From: Candidatus Curtissbacteria bacterium RIFOXYA1_FULL_41_14
GTDB taxonomy: Bacteria; Patescibacteriota; Microgenomatia; Curtissbacterales; GWA2-41-24
Assembly (NCBI GenBank): GCA_001775095.1
Contig: MFCA01000007.1
Coordinates: 1 to 32,932, forward strand
Length of the DNA stretch: 32,932 bases
Direction of reading: 5' to 3'
Of this stretch, positions 1 through 8,414 are shown one piece after another (position 1 is the stretch's first letter; each line of letters opens with the position of its first letter). The position numbers and the translations under genes are program-made. The notes under the pieces are model-generated. The model was not told the DNA's origin. It made no database searches and saw only the letters and a program-made list of their open reading frames with translations.

Positions 1-60
1 CAGTATAACCAGAATGGAAATAACTATTAAAAGTTCGATGAGGGTAACACCTTTTCTCAT
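1..60 (-). CDS. Truncated type IV pilin-like prepilin (5' end only; runs off the window edge)
   Basis: Reverse complement reads ATG AGA AAA GGT GTT ACC CTC ATC GAA CTT TTA ATA..., i.e. MRKGVTLIELLIVISILVIL, a prepilin N-methylation motif; identical to the start of the ORF at 587-1519. Confidence 0.75.
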   Translation of the reverse strand, partial: MRKGVTLIELLIVISILVIL

Positions 61-98
61 CAATTTAATAGTAGCACTTCCCCTAAAGATGGTAAAAT
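1..98. repeat. Direct repeat copy 1: pilin promoter + prepilin leader (truncated by window edge)
   Basis: 97/98 identical to 1457-1554 by direct comparison; single difference at 84 vs 1540. Confidence 0.95.
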
Positions 99-114
99 TT
101 GGTGGAATTGGAAG

Positions 115-567
115 TTATTTGACGGTGAGCATAAGGGGGAATGAGCCGTCTGTTTGATTTCCCTTAAAAACCTGAATAACATAAGTGCCAGAAGGTGAGG
201 GGGCTGGAATACAGCAGTATCTACCGTCGGAGCCAGCTAAAGAAAGATTCCCTGAAGCAGCAACCTCATTTTTATCATTATAAATTTTAACGAAAAGTGA
301 AGCCTTTCCAGACGTATTTGCCGAGGCAAGACCGATACTCTCCCCCGTGGCAAATTCATTATTTTCTACCTTTTCTCCGCCTCTTTCTTCTGTAAACTTC
401 AAAACCGCAAAGTCCTTTGGCACACCAGCTTTTATTGAAAGCGGAAATGCCTTCGTTTGCGATTTGTTTGGTATCGGTCTGAAGTAATATACCAAACTTC
501 CACCTATTATCCCTAAAACAACCAAGGCTATAACGACGACAATTACAGATATAATTCCTTTATTCAT
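115..567 (-). CDS. Small membrane-anchored/secreted protein in the pilin locus
   Basis: ORF with N-terminal TM segment (MNKGIISVIVVVIALVVLGIIGGSLVYYF) between two pilin-like genes on the same strand. Confidence 0.7.
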   Translation of the reverse strand: MNKGIISVIVVVIALVVLGIIGGSLVYYFRPIPNKSQTKAFPLSIKAGVPKDFAVLKFTEERGGEKVENNEFATGESIGLASANTSGKASLFVKIYNDKNEVAASGNLSLAGSDGRYCCIPAPSPSGTYVIQVFKGNQTDGSFPLMLTVK

Positions 568-586
568 ATTCCACGAAATTTATTTT

Positions 587-1516
587 TTACTCAATCTGAT
601 AATCTAGATACAATTCTACCCACTCAACGGGCGGAATCCAGACATCGGGATCAAAATCTACCATGGTCCTATTATTATTATCTCCATCGTTTGGAATAAT
701 AGAACTTGCCCTACCCAGTTCTGGATCGGCTCCAACTCCCCAGCCGTCGTTATAACAATGTCCTGGATTCCCTGCACCATAACAAGACTCGTCGTAACAA
801 GGACCGTCGTCACATATCAAGTCCCCGGAGAGGACAACGGTTAAAACTAAGCCGCTGCAATCATTGGCAAGACCGCTAACCACCCCTTTATCCAAATATG
901 CTATATTATCAGCTAGAATCCACCCAATATCAGCATCGGGGCTACCCTCAATACATCTTTCAAACTGATCTCCGCCACCGTCGTCACCACCATCGGAGGG
1001 CGCAGGTGTGGTAGAGGGACTCGGACTGCTTCCTCCGCCTGATGGTCCTGGGGATGAAGACGGTCCACCGCCGGATGGCGCGGGGGCAATATAGGCAATA
1101 TCACCACCACAGGCCCCGGAGATTTCATAAGGAACACGTTTCTCCATTTCGATATGAATTTTGTAGCAATCACCATTGTTGGTTGTTTTGTATTGAAAAG
1201 AGTAGGGTTTGCCGTCTTTGACTTGACCATAAAAAGGATCTCGGGGAATGTTTTTTAAGTAGGTAATCATTGCCTGATAGAAGGGATCACTTTCAGTAAC
1301 CTCTTCAAGACTTTTCCATTCATCTGACTCCGGGTACTTGTCATTCTCAGAGCGATAAATTTCCAGATTTTTCCTTAACCTGTCTGAATCATAGAGTCTG
1401 CCGCTATCTCTGGCCCTGGCCGCGGGACCTATGAATACCATTGCGAAGATGACCGCCAGTATAACCAGAATGGAAATAACTATTAAAAGTTCGATGAGGG
1501 TAACACCTTTTCTCAT
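587..1516 (-). CDS. Type IV pilin/pseudopilin-like protein with Pro/Ser/Gly-rich linker
   Basis: MRKGVTLIELLIVISILVILAVIFAMVF prepilin signature; low-complexity linker PAPSGGGPSSSPGPSGGGSSPSPSTTPAPS. Confidence 0.85.
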   Translation of the reverse strand: MRKGVTLIELLIVISILVILAVIFAMVFIGPAARARDSGRLYDSDRLRKNLEIYRSENDKYPESDEWKSLEEVTESDPFYQAMITYLKNIPRDPFYGQVKDGKPYSFQYKTTNNGDCYKIHIEMEKRVPYEISGACGGDIAYIAPAPSGGGPSSSPGPSGGGSSPSPSTTPAPSDGGDDGGGDQFERCIEGSPDADIGWILADNIAYLDKGVVSGLANDCSGLVLTVVLSGDLICDDGPCYDESCYGAGNPGHCYNDGWGVGADPELGRASSIIPNDGDNNNRTMVDFDPDVWIPPVEWVELYLDYQIE

Positions 1517-1554
1517 CAATTTAATAGTAGCACTTCCCCCAAAGATGGTAAAAT
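1457..1554. repeat. Direct repeat copy 2: pilin promoter + prepilin leader
   Basis: 97/98 identical to 1-98. Confidence 0.95.
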
Positions 1555-1680
1555 CAGCGAGTTATGGCGATAAAACGAATTTTTATCTACAGGTATTCAC
1601 ACTTCAGCTGGTAGGAGATTTATACTTCCGAGAAGTAAAATTTGAGATTATCCTATAATCTGATATAATTCTCATTTAAT

Positions 1681-3300
1681 ATGGCAAGAGGAAAAGAAAC
1701 CCCAGGTACTCCAGGGGAATTTTCGGTAAAAGCCGAAGGCGCCGACGTTATCTTTAACTGGTTAAGAATACGACACAACATCGCCAGTAAAGGAATAACT
1801 GGCAATTTTGAGACCTCACTCCATCTCGGAGGAATTGAGACGCAAGATGAAGTTTTGGATACCATAGGTGCCGGTGTTAGTTACAATCCACAAGACCTTG
1901 ATTATGAAATGAGTGCGATTTTTGTTCCCCATCAAGACACACCATTCTCTGGTCCACCAATATCACTTGGTGATAGTTTAGCCATTCCAGTTGCATTTCC
2001 ATCAGAAAGGAATCGAGGAAGAAAGTTAGAACTGGGTAAAATTAGAGAAGAATTAAAAAAAAGATTAAATATCACGGACTTTAGTGTTGAATTTGATAAA
2101 GAAGCTGGTCTAATTCGTATCACGAAGGCTATACCCTCGACAGACCGGGGGGATTCCTACGTTCTTCATCACTTTAACCGGCCGCTGATGACTGAGGCTT
2201 ATTGTTTGCATTTCCATGGCTCTCCTGAGAGTGATGTTAACGTTTTCAGTCAAAGATATAGCGATTTCGCCCAACTCTTAAAATTAGTTGCTGATTCTAT
2301 ATATAAGGCAGGGGGGTGTCCTTCACCTTCTAAAACATTATCTCTAGCTCCTCCAAAAAGTACAGAGCCTCAAAACAAAACATTGGAGAAATCATTAACT
2401 CAAACACTTACCGCTGCAGGTTTACTTGATGATGAAAGTCTAGTCGCAGATATCAGAAATAGGATACTTTTAGAAAAAAGACCTGATATCTCTTTTGATG
2501 ATATTGGAGGGCAACAAAAAGCTAAGGATGAGCTTAAAGTAATCGCTTATTCTCTTACAAATCCTGATGCTTTTCAAGAAGAAGGAACACGGCCACCAAA
2601 AGGAGTTTTGCTTTATGGCCCGCCGGGAACAGGGAAAACAATGCTTGCGAAGGCTTTAGCTAGAGAAGCCCAGGCAAATATCTATATTGTGAGACTTTCT
2701 GATGTTATTCATCATTTGTATGGAAAATCTGAAAGACTGATTGCGGAAATATTTAAACAAGCCCGTCAAGATGCACCGGTCGTAATTCTATTTGATGAGA
2801 TTGACGCACTGGCAGCTCAAAGACAATATTCCTCAGAAGCCACCAGTAGAATAGTCAGTGTTTTATTAACCGAATTAAGCGGGCTTGAGGAAAGAAACGG
2901 GGATATTGTGGTTGTCGGTGCAACAAATAGACTGGACGCCATCGACCCTGCACTGCTGCGGCCGGGCAGATTTGATTTATTGATCGAAGTTACTAATCCT
3001 AACGATGCTGAGAAGAGAGTGATCTTTGAAATTAAAATGCAACAAGCAAGAGAAATTGCAGGTAGAGAACTCTTCGCAGATGATTTGGATATGCAAAGCC
3101 TGATTGCCAAAACTGAAGGGATGAGTGGGGCTGATATCGAAGAGCTGATCAGGCGAGTTTTAGTCAAGAATGTTCGCGCAAAAATGCAGGGTAATGCTTC
3201 ATCCTTGGTTACTACTGATAAATTTCTATCTGAAATAACCGGATATGAATCCATAAGAAAAGCAAAAGCAAAAACCATGGGCCTTCACGGAAAACGGTAG
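1681..3300 (+). CDS. AAA+ ATPase (Cdc48/FtsH-like AAA domain) with N-terminal domain of unknown function
   Basis: Walker A GPPGTGKT, Walker B VILFDEIDAL, GATNRLDAIDPALLRPGRFD; TATAAT 11 nt upstream of ATG. Confidence 0.9.
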   Translation: MARGKETPGTPGEFSVKAEGADVIFNWLRIRHNIASKGITGNFETSLHLGGIETQDEVLDTIGAGVSYNPQDLDYEMSAIFVPHQDTPFSGPPISLGDSLAIPVAFPSERNRGRKLELGKIREELKKRLNITDFSVEFDKEAGLIRITKAIPSTDRGDSYVLHHFNRPLMTEAYCLHFHGSPESDVNVFSQRYSDFAQLLKLVADSIYKAGGCPSPSKTLSLAPPKSTEPQNKTLEKSLTQTLTAAGLLDDESLVADIRNRILLEKRPDISFDDIGGQQKAKDELKVIAYSLTNPDAFQEEGTRPPKGVLLYGPPGTGKTMLAKALAREAQANIYIVRLSDVIHHLYGKSERLIAEIFKQARQDAPVVILFDEIDALAAQRQYSSEATSRIVSVLLTELSGLEERNGDIVVVGATNRLDAIDPALLRPGRFDLLIEVTNPNDAEKRVIFEIKMQQAREIAGRELFADDLDMQSLIAKTEGMSGADIEELIRRVLVKNVRAKMQGNASSLVTTDKFLSEITGYESIRKAKAKTMGLHGKR

Positions 3301-3350
3301 ACAAAATTCCTAAGTAAAAATTTCTCTAAAAATGATAAAATCGGGCAAAC

Positions 3351-3902
3351 ATGCCGATTAAGAGAATTTTTAGCGCTGGCGGAATAGTCCTTCGACCCTT
3401 CGATTACACTCAGGGTCTTCGACTTCGCCCCGTACAGTCTGGTACAGGGCTTCGCTCAGGTCTTCGACTCCGAGGTCGCTCAGACTCGAGGAGATCTTCG
3501 ATCCGAAAGGATAAACCCGGATGGGAAATTCTCGTTACTCAACATTCGGGACACAAAGGTTGGGATTTTCCCAAAGGACATCGGGAAATTTATGAATCTG
3601 AGGAGCAGACTGCACTAAGAGAAGTCGAAGAAGAGACTGGAGTTAAGGCGGAAATTATCGAGAGAGTCGGAGAAACTAAATACTTTTATTATGAGGAAGG
3701 TGAACGCGTTTTAAAAACAGTCGCCTTCTACTTGATGAAATATATTAAGGAAGGTGAAGCAACGACTGCTTTTGAGGTTTCGGATCAAGTCTGGTTGCCC
3801 ATTGATAAAGTTGAGGAGAAGTTGACGTTTAAAGATACAAAAGAGTTATGGGGAAAAGCAAAAACGAGAATTGAGAATTTAAAATTGAAAATTGAATATT
3901 GA
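3351..3902 (+). CDS. NUDIX hydrolase with repeat-derived insertion near the N-terminus
   Basis: SAGGIVLR...GWDFPKGHREIYESEEQTALREVEEETGV (NUDIX box GX5EX7REUXEEXGU). Confidence 0.9.
   Translation: MPIKRIFSAGGIVLRPFDYTQGLRLRPVQSGTGLRSGLRLRGRSDSRRSSIRKDKPGWEILVTQHSGHKGWDFPKGHREIYESEEQTALREVEEETGVKAEIIERVGETKYFYYEEGERVLKTVAFYLMKYIKEGEATTAFEVSDQVWLPIDKVEEKLTFKDTKELWGKAKTRIENLKLKIEY
3390..3506. repeat. REP-like palindromic cluster inside the NUDIX ORF
   Basis: Iterated cttcga/ctcagg motifs and palindrome CCccGTACagtctgGTACaGGG; encodes an Arg/Ser/Gly-rich low-complexity insert. Confidence 0.75.
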
Positions 3903-3906
3903 ATAC

Positions 3907-3993
3907 GGTGGGATGCAGGAGCGGTTGAACTGGCGGTCCTGGAAAGACCGTATGGCGGCAACGTCATCGTGGGTTCGAATCCCACTCCCACCG
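3907..3993 (+). tRNA. tRNA-Ser(GGA)
   Basis: Acceptor GGTGGGA/TCCCACC, anticodon loop ctGGAaa, long variable arm, T arm gtgggTTCGAATcccac. Confidence 0.93.
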
Positions 3994-3998
3994 CCGAA

Positions 3999-4069
3999 GG
4001 TGGCGAGGGTTCGTAAATAGTGCAACTGGAAGGCACTATTCTACGCGAAGCGTACATCCCTCCCTCACC
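3999..4069 (+). ncRNA. Candidate structured RNA / leader (three-way junction) downstream of tRNA-Ser
   Basis: Outer stem GGTG..GAGGG/CCCTC..CACC; arm 1 AATAGTGC-9nt-GCACTATT; arm 2 TACGC-GAA-GCGTA. Confidence 0.4.
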
Positions 4070-4089
4070 GCTGCATCGATTTGGAATTT

Positions 4090-4854
4090 ATGGTACAAAC
4101 CGCAGAAATATTGCATGAAGAGCGGGCTGATACGAGACTTCGATTGGCAAGATTAGCTGAAATCGGCAGACATATATTTGAACAAACGGCATTAGTTCAA
4201 GAAAGAGAATTCAGGCAAGACGATGTTTCTAGAGTTGGAGAATTTTTTGAAAAATACAAACAGGATCCTCATCCCCAGCTTTTGCCATCATACTGGGAGC
4301 ACATTGATTTGGCGGGTAGATTCGCGCGAATTTTTGGAAAAAGGCTTCAAAGTAAAGGCTTGCAAGTGAATCCCCATGAATTGGAGGCTTTGAGTATGAT
4401 TCATGATATCGGGCGTTTAATTTCTCCCCATCGTTACTTCAGAACAAATCTTGTTGGCGAATCACTGTTGTTAAGACTTGGTGTCAGGGAAGATGTGAGA
4501 AGAAAACAAGTTCCAGAAAAGCAGTTATTTGGTAGAGGAGGAAATATTACGAATATAAATCAACTAACGCTTGGCCAACAGGTTTTGTTGTTTGCTGATA
4601 ATATGGGAAGAAAAACTGAAGACGGAAACCTTATAAGGTTTGATCAACTTGGTGATTTAATCGAACAGCAAACAAGACAATATCAAGGTAGAGTATTTGC
4701 ATCGGAACGATTCGGAATTGAAAGACAAGTCGCGACCGATAAAAAGATAATTCTTATTATGAATGACATAAAGCAGAGATTACAAGATCAATATGGTATA
4801 AGGATCGATGAGGTTCGCGAAGAAGTCAGCAGGAGTAAGGCCCCTGTAGTTTAA
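4090..4854 (+). CDS. HD-domain protein
   Basis: HIDLAGRFARIF...LEALSMIHDIGRL; ORF track begins at upstream TTG 4081; stop TAA lies inside tRNA-Arg. Confidence 0.7.
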   Translation: MVQTAEILHEERADTRLRLARLAEIGRHIFEQTALVQEREFRQDDVSRVGEFFEKYKQDPHPQLLPSYWEHIDLAGRFARIFGKRLQSKGLQVNPHELEALSMIHDIGRLISPHRYFRTNLVGESLLLRLGVREDVRRKQVPEKQLFGRGGNITNINQLTLGQQVLLFADNMGRKTEDGNLIRFDQLGDLIEQQTRQYQGRVFASERFGIERQVATDKKIILIMNDIKQRLQDQYGIRIDEVREEVSRSKAPVV

Positions 4855-4912
4855 CGGATAGAACGTTTCCCTCCGAAGGAAGAGGTTGGCCGTTCGAATC
4901 GGCCCAGGGGCA
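4840..4912 (+). tRNA. tRNA-Arg(CCG)
   Basis: Acceptor GCCCCTG/CAGGGGC, anticodon loop ctCCGaa, T arm ggccgTTCGAATcggcc. Confidence 0.92.
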
Positions 4913-4938
4913 CAAAGGAATTATTGAGGTCGTCGACA

Positions 4939-6711
4939 ATGGATCAGAAGGACGAAGTTAAGACTAAGGTTGATATAGTTGAACTAATTTCCGGGTATCT
5001 TCCTCTAAAAAAAGCCGGGCGAAATTTTGCCGGGCTTTGTCCGTTTCACAGCGAGAAAACCCCGTCGTTTATGATTTCCCCTGAGCGACAAGTTTTCAAA
5101 TGTTTTGGCTGCGGTGAGGCAGGCGACGTCTTTACTTTTTTGGAGAAAATCGAAGGCTGGGATTTTCGGGAGGCTCTGGAAGAACTGGCCAAAAGAGTAG
5201 GGGTCAAACTTAAGTCGTTCGCACCCACAGAAGCGTCCAGAACAAAAGAGAAATTGATATCGATAAATAATCTAGCCGCCAAATTTTACGCCCATCTTTT
5301 AAATAAACATCCTGTTGGTCAAAAAGGCAGAGATTATTTGCGCTCAAGAGGCATCAAAAATAGTCTTTGGGAAAAATTTGACCTTGGTTTTGCCCCTGCC
5401 GGGTGGGAAACAGTTTCCCAGCTTTTGACAAAACGCAGATATAGTCTTGCCGATATCGCCATGGCCGGTTTGATTATCGCAAGGGGTAGCAGGCAAGGTT
5501 ATTACGACCGGTTTCGAAATCGCATCATCTTCCCATTAAAAGATGGTCGCGGCACCATTTTGGGATTTTCGGCGAGACTCCTTAGTGACTCGGTAAAAGA
5601 AGCAAAATATATTAATAGCCCCGAGACTCCGATTTTTAACAAAGGTTCCCTGCTATTTGGCATGGACGTAGCCAGAGGAGCAATTAAGGAAAAAAATCAG
5701 GCATTATTAGTCGAAGGAGAATTTGATGTTATCTCATCACATCAGGCCGGTATTACCAATGCGGTTGCCTCCAAAGGTACTGCTTTAACTGAAAGACAGG
5801 TGGCTTTGCTTTCAAGGGCCACAGAAAACGTTGCGCTTTGTTTTGATACGGATCTTGCCGGGGATGCAGCCGCCAGACGGGGCATTGAACTTTTGGATTT
5901 GGCAGGAGTCAATGTCAAAGTGGTAAGGCTTTCTAAATACAAAGACCCTGACGAGTTTTGTAAAAAAGACCCCGCCGGTTTCAAAAAGGCAATCGGCAAT
6001 GCTCAAAATATTTATAATTATTTTATCGAGTCGGCACTTTCACGCTACGATCCTCAAACAGCGGAAGGCCAAAAGAAAATCGGCCGCGAGATCCTGCCAA
6101 TCTTGGCTAAAATCTCTGATGATTTAGTCAGGGCACATTACATCGACAAACTAGCCAAAGGTCTCGATCTTGATGTCAATTTAGTAGCCCAAGCAGTGGA
6201 AAAGAAGACGAGCGAAATTTATCAGGAAGCCCCTTCATCCCTTTCTCAAAATAAAAGTGCAATTGGTTTGGAAGAATATTTTCTGGCACTTTATATTTCG
6301 CGAGACGATATTATCAGCCCAGTGGATATACCCGTTTTACCTGTCGATTTTGAAAACAAGCAAGCTGCCCATTTTTGGAAATGGGCTCGTGATATAATTA
6401 AATCCTCGCGTCGTCGCCAAAGCGGTCAAAATTTTAAAAAGTTACTGACTAACTTGCCAAAAGAGCTTAGCGGCTTTGTCGATACTTTATATTTGGTGTC
6501 AGTTAGCCCGGCTTTTAGCGAGAAAGAACGCTGGGTACAAGAACTTGTCAAAGTCGCAAAAAGAATAAAGCAAAAATCTCTGAAAAGGCAACTTTCGGCA
6601 ATTGCGCACCAGCTTAAGATTGCCCAGGAAAAAAATTTAAATCGTGAGCTTACGAGTTTAACTAAGAAATTCGATAAGTTAACGGAAAATTTGGAGAAGA
6701 TGAATATATGA
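4939..6711 (+). CDS. dnaG: DNA primase
   Basis: CHC2 zinc finger [11 protein letters not shown]...[10 protein letters not shown]; Toprim [11 protein letters not shown]...[17 protein letters not shown]; followed by rpoD with ATGA overlap. Confidence 0.97.
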   Translation: MDQKDEVKTKVDIVELISGYLPLKKAGRNFAGLCPFHSEKTPSFMISPERQVFKCFGCGEAGDVFTFLEKIEGWDFREALEELAKRVGVKLKSFAPTEASRTKEKLISINNLAAKFYAHLLNKHPVGQKGRDYLRSRGIKNSLWEKFDLGFAPAGWETVSQLLTKRRYSLADIAMAGLIIARGSRQGYYDRFRNRIIFPLKDGRGTILGFSARLLSDSVKEAKYINSPETPIFNKGSLLFGMDVARGAIKEKNQALLVEGEFDVISSHQAGITNAVASKGTALTERQVALLSRATENVALCFDTDLAGDAAARRGIELLDLAGVNVKVVRLSKYKDPDEFCKKDPAGFKKAIGNAQNIYNYFIESALSRYDPQTAEGQKKIGREILPILAKISDDLVRAHYIDKLAKGLDLDVNLVAQAVEKKTSEIYQEAPSSLSQNKSAIGLEEYFLALYISRDDIISPVDIPVLPVDFENKQAAHFWKWARDIIKSSRRRQSGQNFKKLLTNLPKELSGFVDTLYLVSVSPAFSEKERWVQELVKVAKRIKQKSLKRQLSAIAHQLKIAQEKNLNRELTSLTKKFDKLTENLEKMNI

Positions 6712-7853
6712 ACAGGAGAAAAAAGTTACCTTTGCCGGTTAAGAGCGAATCGCCCCAAAAAGCGCCGGTTGAAAAGAAAATCGATACTAAGGCAGAAATC
6801 CGCAAACTTATTAAAAGGGGCCGGGACCAGGGTTTTGTGACTCAGGATGAGATTTTGGCGATATTTCCCATGCCCGAAACCGCCATTGACCAGGTCGATG
6901 ATCTTTACTTCAAACTAATTGAAGAGAAAATAGATGTTTTTGACACAACTGAGGTTGACACCAGCGACGTTTCTAAATCTGTTTCCGAACTGGAAAAAGA
7001 ACTCGAAGATCTGGCAGCAATGGGCGAAGGCTATCTTTCCGACCCGGTAAGAATGTACCTCAGGGAAATCGGCAGGGTGTCTCTCTTGACCTATGAAGAG
7101 GAAGTCGCCTTGGCCAAAAGAGTTGAAAAGAGTGACAGAAAAGCCAGAGAAAGGTTAATTAATGCAAACTTACGTTTAGTTGTATCCATTGCCAAAAAAT
7201 ATGTTAACCGGGGCTTAACCCTTCTTGATCTAATTGAGGAAGGCAATATTGGTCTGATGCGGGCCGTTGTCAAATACGACTGGCGCCGGGGCTATAAGTT
7301 TTCAACATATGCCACTTGGTGGATTAGACAGGCGATCACTCGGGCCATAGCCGACCAGGCAAGAACAATTAGAATCCCCGTTCATATGGTCGAGACGATT
7401 AATAAGTTTAACCGTATTTCCAGAAAACTGATGCAGGAATTAGGCCGCGAGCCGACTCCGGAAGAAGTCGCTTTTGAAATGGGTGTCGGCACGGATAAAA
7501 TTCGAGAAATTATCAAAGTTTCCCAAGAACCGGCCTCTCTGGAAGCGCCAGTCGGCGAAGAGGAAGATAGCCGCCTTGGAGATTTTATCCAGGACGTCTC
7601 CGCCAGTCCGACCGACCAGGCGACCCAGGCACTTCTTAAAGATCATATCCGCGAGATGCTTTCGACCCTTTCACCCCGGGAGGCTAAAGTCTTAGAATAC
7701 CGTTTTGGTCTGGAAGACGGTAAACAGAGAACACTTGAAGAAGTCGGCCGCGAATTTGGAGTCACCCGCGAAAGGATTCGCCAAATTGAAGCCAAAGCCA
7801 TCAGAAAGCTGAGGCATCCGACGCGAGCAAAGAAATTACGGGATTATTTGTGA
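6708..7853 (+). CDS. rpoD: RNA polymerase primary sigma factor (sigma70 family)
   Basis: [78 protein letters not shown]. Confidence 0.98.
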   Translation: MNRRKKLPLPVKSESPQKAPVEKKIDTKAEIRKLIKRGRDQGFVTQDEILAIFPMPETAIDQVDDLYFKLIEEKIDVFDTTEVDTSDVSKSVSELEKELEDLAAMGEGYLSDPVRMYLREIGRVSLLTYEEEVALAKRVEKSDRKARERLINANLRLVVSIAKKYVNRGLTLLDLIEEGNIGLMRAVVKYDWRRGYKFSTYATWWIRQAITRAIADQARTIRIPVHMVETINKFNRISRKLMQELGREPTPEEVAFEMGVGTDKIREIIKVSQEPASLEAPVGEEEDSRLGDFIQDVSASPTDQATQALLKDHIREMLSTLSPREAKVLEYRFGLEDGKQRTLEEVGREFGVTRERIRQIEAKAIRKLRHPTRAKKLRDYL

Positions 7854-7896
7854 CATTTGACAATCCGTTAACTGGCGGAGACAATTGAATTAGTTA

Positions 7897-8166
7897 ATGA
7901 CAATTTCAACAACAGCCGCTGCTATCGCCTTACTCATTTGCGCCTCGGCAATCTATAATGCCTATAGACTTCGTGGCGGTAAACTTGCCTGGAGTGAAAT
8001 ATTAATTGCGCTAGGAATGCTTTCTTTTACACTCTCGCTTATTTTGGATTTATTTTTACCGGACCCAAGACTAATTCAAAGTGTAAAACTGACAGACTTC
8101 TTCTTTATCTTTGGTTTTATTTTGTTGTTCATTGCCTCATTAAAACTGCGTTTTTCCCTAAGGTGA
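7897..8166 (+). CDS. Small multi-TM membrane protein
   Basis: 89 aa ORF with about three hydrophobic segments; coupled to the following micro-ORF. Confidence 0.7.
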   Translation: MTISTTAAAIALLICASAIYNAYRLRGGKLAWSEILIALGMLSFTLSLILDLFLPDPRLIQSVKLTDFFFIFGFILLFIASLKLRFSLR

Positions 8167-8324
8167 ACAAAAGTTTGAAATTAGCTCGCGAGTTGATACG
8201 ATTTCTCTGGCAGATCAAACTCTTTTTTTTAATCCCATTTGTGCTAGTCTTTTTTCTATTTGTCATCCTTTTGGTATTTGCCCAAACAACCGGTGTTGCT
8301 CCATTTATCTATACTTTATTCTGA
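8163..8324 (+). CDS. DUF5989-like small membrane protein (53 aa; not in the supplied ORF track)
   Basis: GTG start overlapping the previous stop (GTGA); translation VNKSLKLARELIRFLWQIKLFFLIPFVLVFFLFVILLVFAQTTGVAPFIYTLF; C-terminal FAQ..GVAPFIYTLF resembles DUF5989. Confidence 0.8.
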   Translation: MNKSLKLARELIRFLWQIKLFFLIPFVLVFFLFVILLVFAQTTGVAPFIYTLF

Positions 8325-8414
8325 GCGAATTATGAGCGAAGAAAAGAGAACCAACGCCCATACCCTGGGACTCTATTTTAGGTCCCAAGGCTGGTAGGAT
8401 AGTAGGCCAGTAGG

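Noticed and set aside
913-1230. 105-aa ORF overlapping the pilin gene in another minus-strand frame
   Set aside because: Lies within the pilin CDS; composition reflects the Pro/Ser linker read out of frame.
3785-4057. Minus-strand ORF containing VGVGFEPTMTLPPYGLSRTASS
   Set aside because: It is the antisense of tRNA-Ser; GFEPT-type peptides are a known artefact of translating tRNA complements.
5046-6006. Several antisense ORFs inside dnaG
   Set aside because: Overlap a confident dnaG CDS and show no family features.
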